Source: Streptomyces caatingaensis
GTDB lineage: Bacteria > Actinomycetota > Actinomycetes > Streptomycetales > Streptomycetaceae
DNA: 64,000 nt
Assembly (NCBI RefSeq): GCF_001187435.1
Contig: NZ_LFXA01000004.1
Coordinates: forward strand, 253,001-317,000
Reading direction: 5' to 3'
This document shows, in pieces, positions 29,791 to 39,141 of the stretch; within the stretch, counting starts at the first letter, position 1; each line of letters begins with the position of its first letter. The position numbers and the translations under genes were made by a program. The notes beneath the pieces were generated by a model. It did not search any database. It was not told the origin of the DNA and was given only the letters and a program-made list of their open reading frames with translations.

Positions 29791-31737
29791 GTGGATACGA
29801 CCCTGCCGGACCCCCTCGTCGACCGGCTGCTCGACGGCCGCTACCGCATCGAGGCGCGGGTGGCCGCGGGCGGCATGGCCACGGTCTACCGGGCCCTGGA
29901 CACCCGGCTCGACCGGGTCGTCGCCGTCAAGGTGATGCACCCGGCGCTCGCCGGGGACGCGGTCTTCGTCGAGCGCTTCATCCGCGAGGCCAAGTCCGCG
30001 GCCCGGCTCGACCACCCCAACGTGGTGGGCGTCTACGACCAGGGCACGGACGGGGCGTACGTGTACCTCGCGATGGAGTACGTCGCCGGCTGCACCCTGC
30101 GGGACGTGCTGCGCGAGCGGGGCGCGCTCCAGCCGCGGGCGGCGCTGGACATCGTGGAGCCCGTGCTGGCCGCGCTGGGCGCCGCCCACCGGGCGGGCCT
30201 GGTCCACCGCGACATGAAGCCGGAGAACGTGCTGATCGGCGACGACGGCCGGGTCAAGGTCGCCGACTTCGGCCTGGTCCGGGCGGTGGGCACGCACAGC
30301 GCGACCAGCACCGGCTCGATCCTCGGCACCGTCTCCTACCTCGCCCCCGAGCAGATCGAGCACGGCACCGCCGACACCCGCACCGACGTCTACGCCTGCG
30401 GCGTCGTCCTCTACGAGATGCTCACCGGCACCAAGCCGCACAGCGGCGCCAGCCCCGCCCAGGTGCTCTACCAGCATCTGCACCGGGACGTGCCGGCGCC
30501 CTCCGCCGAGGTCCCGGGCCTGGCGCCCGAGCTGGACGACCTGGTGACGACCGTCACGGCCCGCGACCCGGAGCTGCGTCCCGACGACGCGGTCGGCATG
30601 CTGGCCCTGGTCCGGGCGGCCCGCGGGGCGCTGACGGACGGGCAGCTGGACGCGCGCCCGCCGCTGGCCACCGCCGGGTCCGAGGCCCCCGGCTCCGAGG
30701 ACCGCACCAGCGTCCTGCCCCGGCCGGCCGCCGCGCCCCCGGCGGAGGCCGCGCCGGCCGGGCTCACCGCCCGCCTGGAGCGCCCGCCCGCGCCCCCGGC
30801 CGCGCCGGAGCCGCCGGCCCGCTCCCGGTTCGCGGCCGCGCTGCGCGCCCGGCCGCGGCGCGCGGTGCTGGTGGTCGCCGGGGTGCTGCTGGCCCTGCTG
30901 GCGGGCACCGGCGTCTGGTACGTCAACTCCGGCCAGTTCACCACCGTCCCCGCCGTGCTGGACCTGACGCAGGCCAAGGCCGAGGAGAAGCTGGACGCGG
31001 CCGGGCTCGGGGTGCGGACGAAGCAGGCGTACAGCGACACCGTCGAGCGCGGCCATGTGATGGCCACCGACCCCGGCCCGGGCGAGCGCATCCGCAACAC
31101 CGGCAAGGTCACGCTGACCGTCTCCCGCGGCCCCGAGCGGGCCGAGGTGCCCAACGTGGTGGGCATGCGGCTCGACGACGCCCGCAAGAAGATCGCCGAG
31201 GAGGGGCTGACCGTCGGCGGCGTCGGCTACCAGTTCAGCGACGAGACGCCGCAGGGCGCGGTCCTCGGGACGGACCCGCGGGCGGGCGAGGAGCGCCGCC
31301 CCGACACCCCCGTGAACCTCGTCGTCAGCAAGGGCGCCCCGCAGGACGTGCCGGACGTCGGCGGCCTGTCCGTCGCGGACGCGACGGCGGCGCTGCGCGA
31401 CGCGGGCCTCCAGGTCAGGGTCTCGGACGACCGGGTCTACTCGGCGCGGGAGAAGGGCTCCGTCGCCGGGCAGTCGCCGGCGGCGGGCGCGAAGGCGGCC
31501 AAGGGCGACACGGTCACCCTCACCGTGTCGAAGGGCAAGGAGATGATCGCCGTCCCCGACGTCACCGGGATGAGTGAGTCCGCGGCGCGGAAGGCGTTGA
31601 CGGACGCGGGCTTCCAGGTGCGGGTGGACAAGCCGTTCCTCTTCCCCCGGGACTCCGTGGAGAGCCAGTCGGTGCGGGCCGGTGACCAGGCGGCCAAGGG
31701 CGACACGATCACGATCAGGCTGAAGGGTGCCTTCTGA
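29791..31737 (+). CDS. PASTA-domain Ser/Thr protein kinase (PknB/PknL type)
   Basis: Transmembrane Hanks-type kinase of 648 aa. Kinase domain (residues about 12-275): VAAGGMATVYRA loop, invariant Lys in VAVKVMHP, HRDMKPENVL, DFGLVRA and the activation-loop GTVSYLAPEQIE. A Pro/Ala-rich juxtamembrane linker is followed by a helix at about 357-377 (AVLVVAGVLLALLAGTGVWYV) and four PASTA repeats (from about 383, 451, 518 and 585), which in this family bind peptidoglycan fragments or lipid II. GTG at 29791 is chosen from the -10 spacing; TTG at 29785 is an alternative. Its position near DAHP synthase and an Rv2175c-like gene resembles mycobacterial pknL. Confidence 0.95.
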   Translation: MDTTLPDPLVDRLLDGRYRIEARVAAGGMATVYRALDTRLDRVVAVKVMHPALAGDAVFVERFIREAKSAARLDHPNVVGVYDQGTDGAYVYLAMEYVAGCTLRDVLRERGALQPRAALDIVEPVLAALGAAHRAGLVHRDMKPENVLIGDDGRVKVADFGLVRAVGTHSATSTGSILGTVSYLAPEQIEHGTADTRTDVYACGVVLYEMLTGTKPHSGASPAQVLYQHLHRDVPAPSAEVPGLAPELDDLVTTVTARDPELRPDDAVGMLALVRAARGALTDGQLDARPPLATAGSEAPGSEDRTSVLPRPAAAPPAEAAPAGLTARLERPPAPPAAPEPPARSRFAAALRARPRRAVLVVAGVLLALLAGTGVWYVNSGQFTTVPAVLDLTQAKAEEKLDAAGLGVRTKQAYSDTVERGHVMATDPGPGERIRNTGKVTLTVSRGPERAEVPNVVGMRLDDARKKIAEEGLTVGGVGYQFSDETPQGAVLGTDPRAGEERRPDTPVNLVVSKGAPQDVPDVGGLSVADATAALRDAGLQVRVSDDRVYSAREKGSVAGQSPAAGAKAAKGDTVTLTVSKGKEMIAVPDVTGMSESAARKALTDAGFQVRVDKPFLFPRDSVESQSVRAGDQAAKGDTITIRLKGAF

Positions 31738-32588
31738 TGGTCCGCAACCCCGTGGGCGGGCACGTGCCCGTGGCGGGCGGGCTGGCCCGTACCGGCCTCC
31801 CCTACGCCCGGTCGATCGGCGCGGAGGCGGTCCAGGTCTTCGTCGCCAACCCGCGGGGGTGGGCGACGCCCCCGGGATCCCCGGCGCAGGACGAGGAGTT
31901 CCGCGCGGCCGGGCTCCCCTCGTACGTCCACGCGCCGTACCTCATCAACTTCGGCTCGCACAACCCCGATACGGTCGACCGGTCGGTCGCGTCACTGCGG
32001 CACTCGCTGCGCCGCGGCCGGGCGATCGGCGCCCGGGGCGTCGTCGTCCACACCGGCTCGGCCACGGGCGGGCGGGCGCGCGCGACGGCGCTCGCGCAGG
32101 TCCGCGAGCGGCTGCTGCCGCTCCTCGACGAGCTCACGCACGACGACGACCCGCGGCTGCTGCTGGAGCCGACGGCCGGGCAGGGCGCGTCCCTCTGCTC
32201 CTGGATCGCCGACCTCGGGCCGTACTTCGACGCGCTGGGGCACCATCCCCGGCTCGGCGTCTGCCTGGACACCTGCCACCTCTTCGCGGCCGGCCACGAC
32301 CTGGCGGCGCCCGGCGGGATGAAGCTGGCCCTGGACGAGCTGGTCTCGGTGGTCGGCCCCGGGCGCCTCGGCCTCGTCCACGCCAACGACTCCAAGGACG
32401 TCGTGGGCGCCCACAAGGACCGCCACGAGAACATCGGCTCCGGCCACATCGGCGCCGGTCCCTTCGCGGGGCTGTTCACCCACCCGGAGACGGCGGGCGT
32501 CCCGCTGACGATCGAGACGCCGGGGGGCAGGGAGGGCCACGCCGCGGACGTGGCCCGCCTGAAGTCCCTGCGGGCGGAGGGGCTTTAG
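31737..32588 (+). CDS. nfo: Endonuclease IV-type AP endonuclease
   Basis: TIM-barrel, three-zinc apurinic/apyrimidinic endonuclease of the Nfo/XylA-like superfamily, 283 aa. All nine ligand positions of E. coli endonuclease IV seem present: His in YVHAPYL, His in VVHTGS, Glu in LLLEPTAGQG (Pro where Asn is usual), Asp and His in CLDTCHLFAAG, His in LVHANDS, Asp and His in DRHENIGSGHIG, and Glu in TIETPGG. Its ATG overlaps the kinase stop (TGATG), so DNA repair and the kinase are co-translated; the reason for that coupling is unknown. Confidence 0.93.
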   Translation: MVRNPVGGHVPVAGGLARTGLPYARSIGAEAVQVFVANPRGWATPPGSPAQDEEFRAAGLPSYVHAPYLINFGSHNPDTVDRSVASLRHSLRRGRAIGARGVVVHTGSATGGRARATALAQVRERLLPLLDELTHDDDPRLLLEPTAGQGASLCSWIADLGPYFDALGHHPRLGVCLDTCHLFAAGHDLAAPGGMKLALDELVSVVGPGRLGLVHANDSKDVVGAHKDRHENIGSGHIGAGPFAGLFTHPETAGVPLTIETPGGREGHAADVARLKSLRAEGL

Positions 32589-32631
32589 CCCCGTCCCTCC
32601 CGGCTCCCGGAGGAGGTGAAGCGGCGGGGCT

Positions 32632-33255
32632 CTACAGCTCCGGGCCGTCGCCCGGCTCCTCCTGGTAGGAGTAGCGCTGCTCCCGCCAGGGATCCCCCAC
32701 GTTGTGGTAGCCGCGCTCCTCCCAGAAGCCCCGGCGGTCCGCCGTCATGTACTCGACTCCCCGCACCCACTTGGGCCCCTTCCACGCGTAGAGGTGGGGA
32801 ACCACCAGCCGCACGGGGAACCCGTGCTCCGCGGTGAGGAGTTCACCGTCCTTGTGCGTCGCGAAGACCGAGCGCTCCGAGGCGAAGTCGGACAGCCTCA
32901 GGTTGGAGCTGTAGCCGTACTCGGCCCAGACCATGACGTGCGTGACGTCCGGCGCCGGCGGCGCGAGATCGAGGATCGTCCGGGTGGCGACCCCGCCCCA
33001 TTCCGCGCCCAGGACGCTGTACTTGGTGACGCAGTGCAGATCCGCCACGACGGTCTCGTACGGCAGCGCCGAGAACTCGTCGTGCGTCCAGCAGCGCTTG
33101 TCACCGTCGGCGGTCGCGCCGAAGACCCGGAACTCCCAGCGTTCCGGTCGGAACTTCGGCACCGGCCCGTAGTGGGTGACCGGCCAGCCGCGCTGGAGAC
33201 GCTGCCCCGGAGGCAGCTGGAGATGTTCCCCTTTGCGGCTTTCCGACTGACCCAT
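32632..33255 (-). CDS. Sulfite oxidase-like molybdopterin oxidoreductase
   Basis: Small cytoplasmic-looking Mo-cofactor protein of 207 aa (oxidoreductase molybdopterin-binding domain). Conserved features are WPVTHYGPVPKF, the Mo-ligand cysteine in VVADLHCVTKYS, VMVWAEYGYSSNL, LLTAEHGFPVRLVVPHLYAWKGPKWVRGVEYM and the C-terminal GFWEERGYHNVGDPWREQRY. No signal peptide, haem domain or MsrP-type Tat leader is seen. The substrate is unknown. It is convergent with the endonuclease gene and divergent from bacterioferritin. Confidence 0.9.
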   Translation of the reverse strand: MGQSESRKGEHLQLPPGQRLQRGWPVTHYGPVPKFRPERWEFRVFGATADGDKRCWTHDEFSALPYETVVADLHCVTKYSVLGAEWGGVATRTILDLAPPAPDVTHVMVWAEYGYSSNLRLSDFASERSVFATHKDGELLTAEHGFPVRLVVPHLYAWKGPKWVRGVEYMTADRRGFWEERGYHNVGDPWREQRYSYQEEPGDGPEL

Positions 33256-33438
33256 ACCTCCATGGTGTCAGACCTGGCGGAGAGGTGATGACCGGGGGCT
33301 CCCCGGCGGTTCCGGGACTTCCCCACCATCCGCCCGCTTCCGGACAACTCCCACTAAGTGTGAACTTACTGGACGGCCTCCGGGGCCGGTGCGAGGATGC
33401 GCACCGCACCTCCCACGCCTCAGGAAGGAGCCCGCTCG

Positions 33439-33927
33439 ATGCAGGGCGACCCGGAGATCCTCGAATTCCTCAACGAACAGCTCACGGGCGAGCTGACCGC
33501 CATCAACCAGTACTTCCTGCACGCGAAGCTCCAGGAGCACCACGGCTGGACGAAGATCGCGGAGCACACCCGCGCCGAGTCCTTCGACGAGATGCGGCAC
33601 GCCGAGACCCTCACGGACCGGATCATCTTCCTGGAGGGGCTGCCGAACTACCAGCGGCTCTTCCACCTCCGCATCGGCCAGTCGATCACCGAGATGTTCC
33701 AGGCCGACCGGCAGGTGGAGGTGGAGGCGATCGACCGCCTCCGGCGCGGGGTGGAGGTGATGCGCGCCAAGGGCGACATCACCTCGGCGAACATCTTCGA
33801 GTCCATCCTCGCGGACGAGGAGGACCACATCGACTACCTCGACACCCAGCTCGAACTGATCGAGAAGCTGGGCGAACCGCTCTACCTGGCCCAGTACATC
33901 GAGCAGGAGAACGGCGGGGCCGCGTAG
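33439..33927 (+). CDS. bfr: Bacterioferritin
   Basis: Haem-containing 24-mer iron-storage ferritin, 162 aa. All ferroxidase ligands are at canonical positions: Glu18, Glu51, His54, Glu94, Glu127 and His130, and the haem ligand Met52 is in DEMRHAE. ATG at 33439 is fixed by AGGAAGGAG at 33422-33430. Bfd, its ferredoxin partner for iron release, is encoded convergently 13 bp downstream. Two genes for opposing iron flows thus share a 3' boundary but have separate promoters. Confidence 0.97.
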   Translation: MQGDPEILEFLNEQLTGELTAINQYFLHAKLQEHHGWTKIAEHTRAESFDEMRHAETLTDRIIFLEGLPNYQRLFHLRIGQSITEMFQADRQVEVEAIDRLRRGVEVMRAKGDITSANIFESILADEEDHIDYLDTQLELIEKLGEPLYLAQYIEQENGGAA

Positions 33928-33940
33928 GCGGCGGGAGCGC

Positions 33941-34183
33941 CTAGGCGGCCCGCGCGGTCACCTCGGCCGCCAGGGCCTCCGGCACGCCCCGGTCCGCGAG
34001 CTCCCGGCGCGGGCAGGCGCCCCGGCCGAGCAGGGCCTGGATACGGCGCACACAGCTGCCGCAGTCCGTACCGGCCTTGCAGGCGGAGGCTATCTGGCGC
34101 GGGGTGCACCGCCCCTGGTCCGCGTGCTCGCGCACCTGCTGCTCCGTGATGCCGAAGCACGAGCAGACGTACACGCGGTTCAC
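33941..34183 (-). CDS. bfd: Bacterioferritin-associated ferredoxin
   Basis: [2Fe-2S] ferredoxin that reduces the bacterioferritin core to mobilise iron. The 80-residue protein has the Bfd cluster pattern Cys7-x-Cys9-x31-Cys41-x2-Cys44 (VYVCSCFGIT and TDCGSCVRR). An iron-box palindrome lies 23-41 bp upstream, so expression should rise under iron limitation. It is convergent with bfr. Confidence 0.95.
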   Translation of the reverse strand: MNRVYVCSCFGITEQQVREHADQGRCTPRQIASACKAGTDCGSCVRRIQALLGRGACPRRELADRGVPEALAAEVTARAA

Positions 34184-34205
34184 CGCCTCGCCGGTCAGAG
34201 ATCAA

Positions 34206-34224
34206 TAAGGTAACCCTAACCTTA
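34206..34224 (-). promoter_or_regulatory. Iron box (DmdR/IdeR-type operator) upstream of bfd
   Basis: The 19-bp sequence TAAGGTTAGGGTTACCTTA (minus strand) has TAAGGT/ACCTTA half-sites and the TTAGG core of actinobacterial iron-box operators bound by DtxR-family repressors (IdeR, DmdR). It ends 22 bp before the bfd start codon. Confidence 0.8.
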
Positions 34225-34262
34225 CCTGGCCGGGCGGCTCCCGTACAACGCCGGACGACGCC

Positions 34263-34294
34263 GAGGGGCGCGGATCACTCGATCCGCGCCCCTC
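34263..34294 (-). terminator. Hairpin terminator after DAHP synthase
   Basis: Perfect 14-bp stem (GAGGGGCGCGGATC with GATCCGCGCCCCTC) around ACTC, 52 bp past the DAHP synthase stop and before the bfd promoter. Confidence 0.8.
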
Positions 34295-34345
34295 GTCCGT
34301 TCGTTCGTCCGTCCATGGCGTGCGCCTGTGCGCCCGCCCCCGGGA

Positions 34346-35704
<1,359 letters not shown>

Positions 35705-35855
35705 TCAACAGTACGGGGTCGTGACGGTCGAAACGGGCCGGTGCCCGCTGGATGAGACGGACCGTCCCGCGACCGCCCCGCCGGGCGCCCGGCGTGCGCG
35801 CGGGGGCGCCCCCCGCGGGAGCCCACGCGCTCCCCCGCCGGTCACGGCCATGCGT

Positions 35856-35861
35856 TAGGGT
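35856..35861 (+). promoter_or_regulatory. -10 box of the trp leader transcript
   Basis: TAGGGT, fitting the TANNNT pattern, lies 7 nt before the leader-peptide ATG at 35869. The leader mRNA would then start at or next to the ATG (leaderless). Confidence 0.6.
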
Positions 35862-35868
35862 TCCCGGC

Positions 35869-35925
35869 ATGTACGTGCTCTCCAACCGCACCTGGTGGTG
35901 GACCGCTCTCCCGGCGGCCCGCTGA
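35869..35925 (+). CDS. trpL: Trp leader peptide (18 aa, three consecutive Trp)
   Basis: Short gene encoding MYVLSNRTWWWTALPAAR. The three TGG codons at 35893-35901 would stall ribosomes when charged tRNA-Trp is scarce. It is followed 20 nt after its stop by the attenuator hairpin and then by the anthranilate synthase gene. A comparable attenuator has been described for an anthranilate synthase gene of Streptomyces venezuelae. Confidence 0.9.
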   Translation: MYVLSNRTWWWTALPAAR

Positions 35926-35945
35926 CTGCGCGTACACGAGAACCG

Positions 35946-35972
35946 CGAAGGCCGCCCGAGGGGCGGCCTTCG
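35946..35972 (+). terminator. trp attenuator hairpin
   Basis: A 12-bp perfect stem (CGAAGGCCGCCC with GGGCGGCCTTCG) around GAG. GGCCGCC inside its left arm (35950-35956) can instead pair with GGCGGCC at 35913-35919 in the leader gene, giving a plausible antiterminator when the ribosome stalls at the Trp codons. Confidence 0.85.
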
Positions 35973-36013
35973 GTGCATCCGGGGCCGTTCCCTCCCCCAC
36001 CGGAAGGAACCCC

Positions 36014-37939
36014 GTGCCCGACACCGCCTCCCTCCTCGCCCGGCTGGCCGCCCCCGGCCACCCGCCGTTCGCCCTGCTCCACCGCCGCTCCCCCGGCCGC
36101 CCCGACGACGTCGTCGAACTGCTCACCGGCCCGGTGACCGAGGCCGCCCGGCTGGCGGACATCCCCCTGCCCGAGGGGCCGCCCGCGCACGGCGGCCCGG
36201 CGGCCGACGCGCTGGCCCTGGTCCCCTTCCGGCAGCTCCGCGAGCGCGGCTTCGACGTCCGCGACGACGGGACGCCGCTGCTCGTCCTGCGCCCCGATGA
36301 GGCGCACGAACTGCCGCTCCCCGACGTCCTGGCCGCGCTCCCCGCGCACCGCGTCCGGGTCGCGGACGGCGCCTTCGCCACCGGCGACGACGCGTACGCC
36401 CGGATCGTCGAGCGGGTCCTCCGGGACGAGATCGGCACCGGGCAGGGCGCCAACTTCGTCGTCCGGCGCACCTTCGAGGGCGTGATCGAGGGGTTCGCCG
36501 CGGCCGACGCGCTGGCCCTCTTCCGCAGGCTGCTGAGCGGCGAGCGCGGCGCGTACTGGACGTACGTCGTGCACACCGGCGACCGGACGCTGGTGGGGGC
36601 CAGCCCCGAGGTGCACGTGCGGATGTCCGGCGGCTCGGTCGTGATGAACCCCATCAGCGGCACCTACCGCTACCCGGCCGGCGGGCCCACGCCCGAGGAC
36701 CTGCTGGAGTTCCTCCACGACCGCAAGGAGGTCGAGGAGCTGTCCATGGTCGTGGACGAGGAGCTCAAGATGATGTGCACGGTCGGCGACCGGGGCGGCG
36801 TGGTCGTCGGCCCGCGCCTGCGCGAGATGGCCCACCTCGCGCACACCGAGTACGAACTGCGGGGGCGCTCCTCGCTGGACGTGCGCGAGGTGCTCAAGGA
36901 GACGATGTTCGCCGCGACGGTCACCGGGTCGCCGCTGGAGAACGCGTGCCGGGTCATCGGCCGGCACGAGCCGGACGGACGCGGCTACTACGCCGGGGCC
37001 CTCGCGCTGATCGGCCGCGACGCGGGCGGCGCGCAGACCCTCGACTCGCCGATCCTCATCCGCACCGCGGACATCGACCGGCGCGGGCGGCTGCGCGTCT
37101 CGGTCGGCGCCACCCTGGTGCGCGGCTCCGACCCGTACGGCGAGGTCGCCGAGACGCACGCCAAGGCGGCGGGCGTCCTGGCCGCCCTCGGCGTCCGGCC
37201 CCCGGCCGCGCGGCCCCCCGCGGTGCCGGCGGCCCGCCTGGCCGACGACCCGCGCGTACGGGCCGCGCTCGACGCGCGGCGGGCGGACCTCGCCCCCTTC
37301 TGGCTGCGGATGCGGGAGCCCGCGGCCCCCCTCGGGGCGCACGCCCTGGTCGTCGACGCGGAGGACACCTTCACGGCGATGCTCGCGCACCTGCTGCGCG
37401 CCTGCGGGCTGACCGTGACCGTCCGCCGCTACGACGCCCCCGGCCTCCGGCCGGCCGCCCTCGCGCACGAGGGCCCCGTCGTCCTCGGCCCCGGCCCCGG
37501 AAACCCCGCCGACCCCGCCGACCCCAAGATGCGGCTCCTGCGCGCCCTGACCGCCGACCTGCTCGCCGGGCACCGGCACGGACTGCTCGGCGTCTGCCTC
37601 GGCCACGAACTCATCGCCGCCGAGCTGGGGCTGGAGATCGCACGCAAGGCCGTGCCCTTCCAGGGGGCACAGGAACGGATCGACTTCTTCGGCTCCACCG
37701 AGACGGTGGGCTTCTACAACACCTTCACGGCGCGGTGCGACGAGGGGGTCGTGGAGGAGCTGGCGCTCCACGGGGTACGCGTCGCCCGGGACGCGGCCAC
37801 GGGCGACATCCACGCCCTGCGCGGCCCCTCGTTCGCCGGCGTCCAGTTCCACCCGGAGTCGGTGCTGACGGTGAACGGGGTGGGGATCGTGGGCGAGTTG
37901 CTGTCCGCGGTGGCGGTGGGCCAACGCCGGGCGGGCTGA
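36014..37939 (+). CDS. trpEG: Fused anthranilate synthase (TrpE-TrpG)
   Basis: Single-chain enzyme of 641 aa converting chorismate and glutamine to anthranilate. The chorismate-binding domain fills residues about 1-420 (GTGQGANFVVRRTFEG, MNPISGTYRYP, ELKMMCTVGD, ENACRVIGRHE). The glutamine amidotransferase domain begins near 446 with LVVDAEDTFTAML, nucleophile Cys in GVCLGHE (about 525) and the His-Glu pair in VQFHPESVLT. Fusions of this type serve primary Trp synthesis or pathways such as phenazines; the Trp-codon attenuator argues for Trp-responsive supply. GTG start follows GGAAGG. Confidence 0.95.
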   Translation: MPDTASLLARLAAPGHPPFALLHRRSPGRPDDVVELLTGPVTEAARLADIPLPEGPPAHGGPAADALALVPFRQLRERGFDVRDDGTPLLVLRPDEAHELPLPDVLAALPAHRVRVADGAFATGDDAYARIVERVLRDEIGTGQGANFVVRRTFEGVIEGFAAADALALFRRLLSGERGAYWTYVVHTGDRTLVGASPEVHVRMSGGSVVMNPISGTYRYPAGGPTPEDLLEFLHDRKEVEELSMVVDEELKMMCTVGDRGGVVVGPRLREMAHLAHTEYELRGRSSLDVREVLKETMFAATVTGSPLENACRVIGRHEPDGRGYYAGALALIGRDAGGAQTLDSPILIRTADIDRRGRLRVSVGATLVRGSDPYGEVAETHAKAAGVLAALGVRPPAARPPAVPAARLADDPRVRAALDARRADLAPFWLRMREPAAPLGAHALVVDAEDTFTAMLAHLLRACGLTVTVRRYDAPGLRPAALAHEGPVVLGPGPGNPADPADPKMRLLRALTADLLAGHRHGLLGVCLGHELIAAELGLEIARKAVPFQGAQERIDFFGSTETVGFYNTFTARCDEGVVEELALHGVRVARDAATGDIHALRGPSFAGVQFHPESVLTVNGVGIVGELLSAVAVGQRRAG

Positions 37940-37940
37940 C

Positions 37941-38050
37941 TCAGTCCGTCCGGCGCCCGAGGACGAACGCGCGCGGAGCGCGCCGGGAAACGGTGACATG
38001 GGGGTGCCCCCAGGAGGCCCACTGGGGGAGGGGCGGGGGGCGACTCCCCC
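37941..38050. repeat. Dispersed repeat block between trpEG and pfkA
   Basis: Two elements joined. First, 37941-37965 is a degenerate copy of the CAGCCCGTCCGGCG..GAGGACGA family. Second, 37968-38050 contains a GCGCGC-GGA-GCGCGC hairpin, GGAAACGGTGA, GGGGGTGCCCCC, and GGGGGAGGGGCGGGG..CGACTCCCCC; the same order recurs at 50503-50574. The block separates convergent genes and is rich in stable hairpins, so it may terminate both. Confidence 0.8.
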
Positions 38051-38054
38051 GGCC

Positions 38055-39098
38055 TCAGCCGAAGAACACCTTCACCTCCTCGTACCGCTCCAGCGGCACC
38101 GTCTTCAGCCGGGCCGTCGCCTCGGCAAGGGGCACACGCACGACATCCGTGCCCCGGAGGGCGACCATCACGCCGTAGTCCCCGTCCCGCACCGCGTCGA
38201 TGGCGTGCAGGCCGAACCGCGTGGCGAGCCACCGGTCGAACGCGCTCGGCGTCCCGCCCCGCTGCACGTGCCCGAGCACCGTCGTCCGCGCCTCCTTCCC
38301 CGTCCGGCGCTCGATCTCCTTGGCGAGCCACTCCCCCACTCCCGAGAGGCGGACGTGGCCGAAGGAGTCGAGGCCGGCGGCGGCGTCCTTGAGGACGAGG
38401 TCGCCGTCCTGCGGCATCGCGCCCTCGGCGACGACGACGATGGGCGCGTAGCTGGCGCGGAAGCGGGAGGTGACCCAGCCGCAGACCTCGTCGAGGTCGA
38501 AGCGCTGCTCGGGGATGAGGATGACGTTGGCGCCGCCGGCGAGGCCGGAGTGGAGGGCGATCCAGCCGGCGTGGCGGCCCATGACCTCGACCACCAGCAC
38601 CCGCATGTGGGACTCGGCCGTGGTGTGCAGCCGGTCGATCGCCTCGGTGGCGATGCCGACGGCGGTGTCGAAGCCGAAGGTGTAGTCCGTGGCCGAGAGG
38701 TCGTTGTCGATGGTCTTGGGGACGCCGACGCAGGGGATGCCGTACTGCTCCCAGAGCCGGGCGGCGACGCCGAGCGTGTCCTCGCCGCCGATGGCGATGA
38801 GCGCGTCCACCTCGTCCTTGGCGAGGTTCTCGCGGATCCTGCGGACGCCGTCCCGTTCCTTGAAGGGGTTGGTCCGCGAGGAGCCGAGCATGGTGCCGCC
38901 CCGGGGCAGGATGCCCCGGACCGCCGGGATGTCGAGCCGGACGGCGGCGCCGGTGAGCAGCCCGCGCCAGCCGTCCTTGAAGCCGGTGAACTCGTAGTGG
39001 TACTGCTGCACGCCCTTGCGGACGGCCGCGCGGATGACCGCGTTGAGCCCGGGGCAGTCACCGCCGCCGGTCAGCACTCCGACCCGCATGACAGACAC
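38055..39098 (-). CDS. pfkA: 6-phosphofructokinase (D104/K124 type)
   Basis: Phosphorylates fructose-6-phosphate. The 347-residue protein has VGVLTGGGDCPGLNAVIR, the catalytic PKTIDNDL, MGRHAGWIALHSGLAGGAN, IPEQRFDLDEV and GHVQRGGTPSAFDRWLA. The phosphoryl-donor signature reads IGGEDTLG with Asp where ATP enzymes like E. coli PfkA have Gly104, and Lys in PKTIDND where they have Gly124. That pair is associated with PPi-dependent enzymes, yet Streptomyces PFK of this group has been reported to be ATP-dependent, so the donor is left open. It is convergent with trpEG and downstream of the two-component pair. Confidence 0.93.
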   Translation of the reverse strand: MSVMRVGVLTGGGDCPGLNAVIRAAVRKGVQQYHYEFTGFKDGWRGLLTGAAVRLDIPAVRGILPRGGTMLGSSRTNPFKERDGVRRIRENLAKDEVDALIAIGGEDTLGVAARLWEQYGIPCVGVPKTIDNDLSATDYTFGFDTAVGIATEAIDRLHTTAESHMRVLVVEVMGRHAGWIALHSGLAGGANVILIPEQRFDLDEVCGWVTSRFRASYAPIVVVAEGAMPQDGDLVLKDAAAGLDSFGHVRLSGVGEWLAKEIERRTGKEARTTVLGHVQRGGTPSAFDRWLATRFGLHAIDAVRDGDYGVMVALRGTDVVRVPLAEATARLKTVPLERYEEVKVFFG

Positions 39099-39141
39099 CT
39101 TCCCTCCCTCGCGACGGGCGCCGTGCGCCCACGGGACGGGA

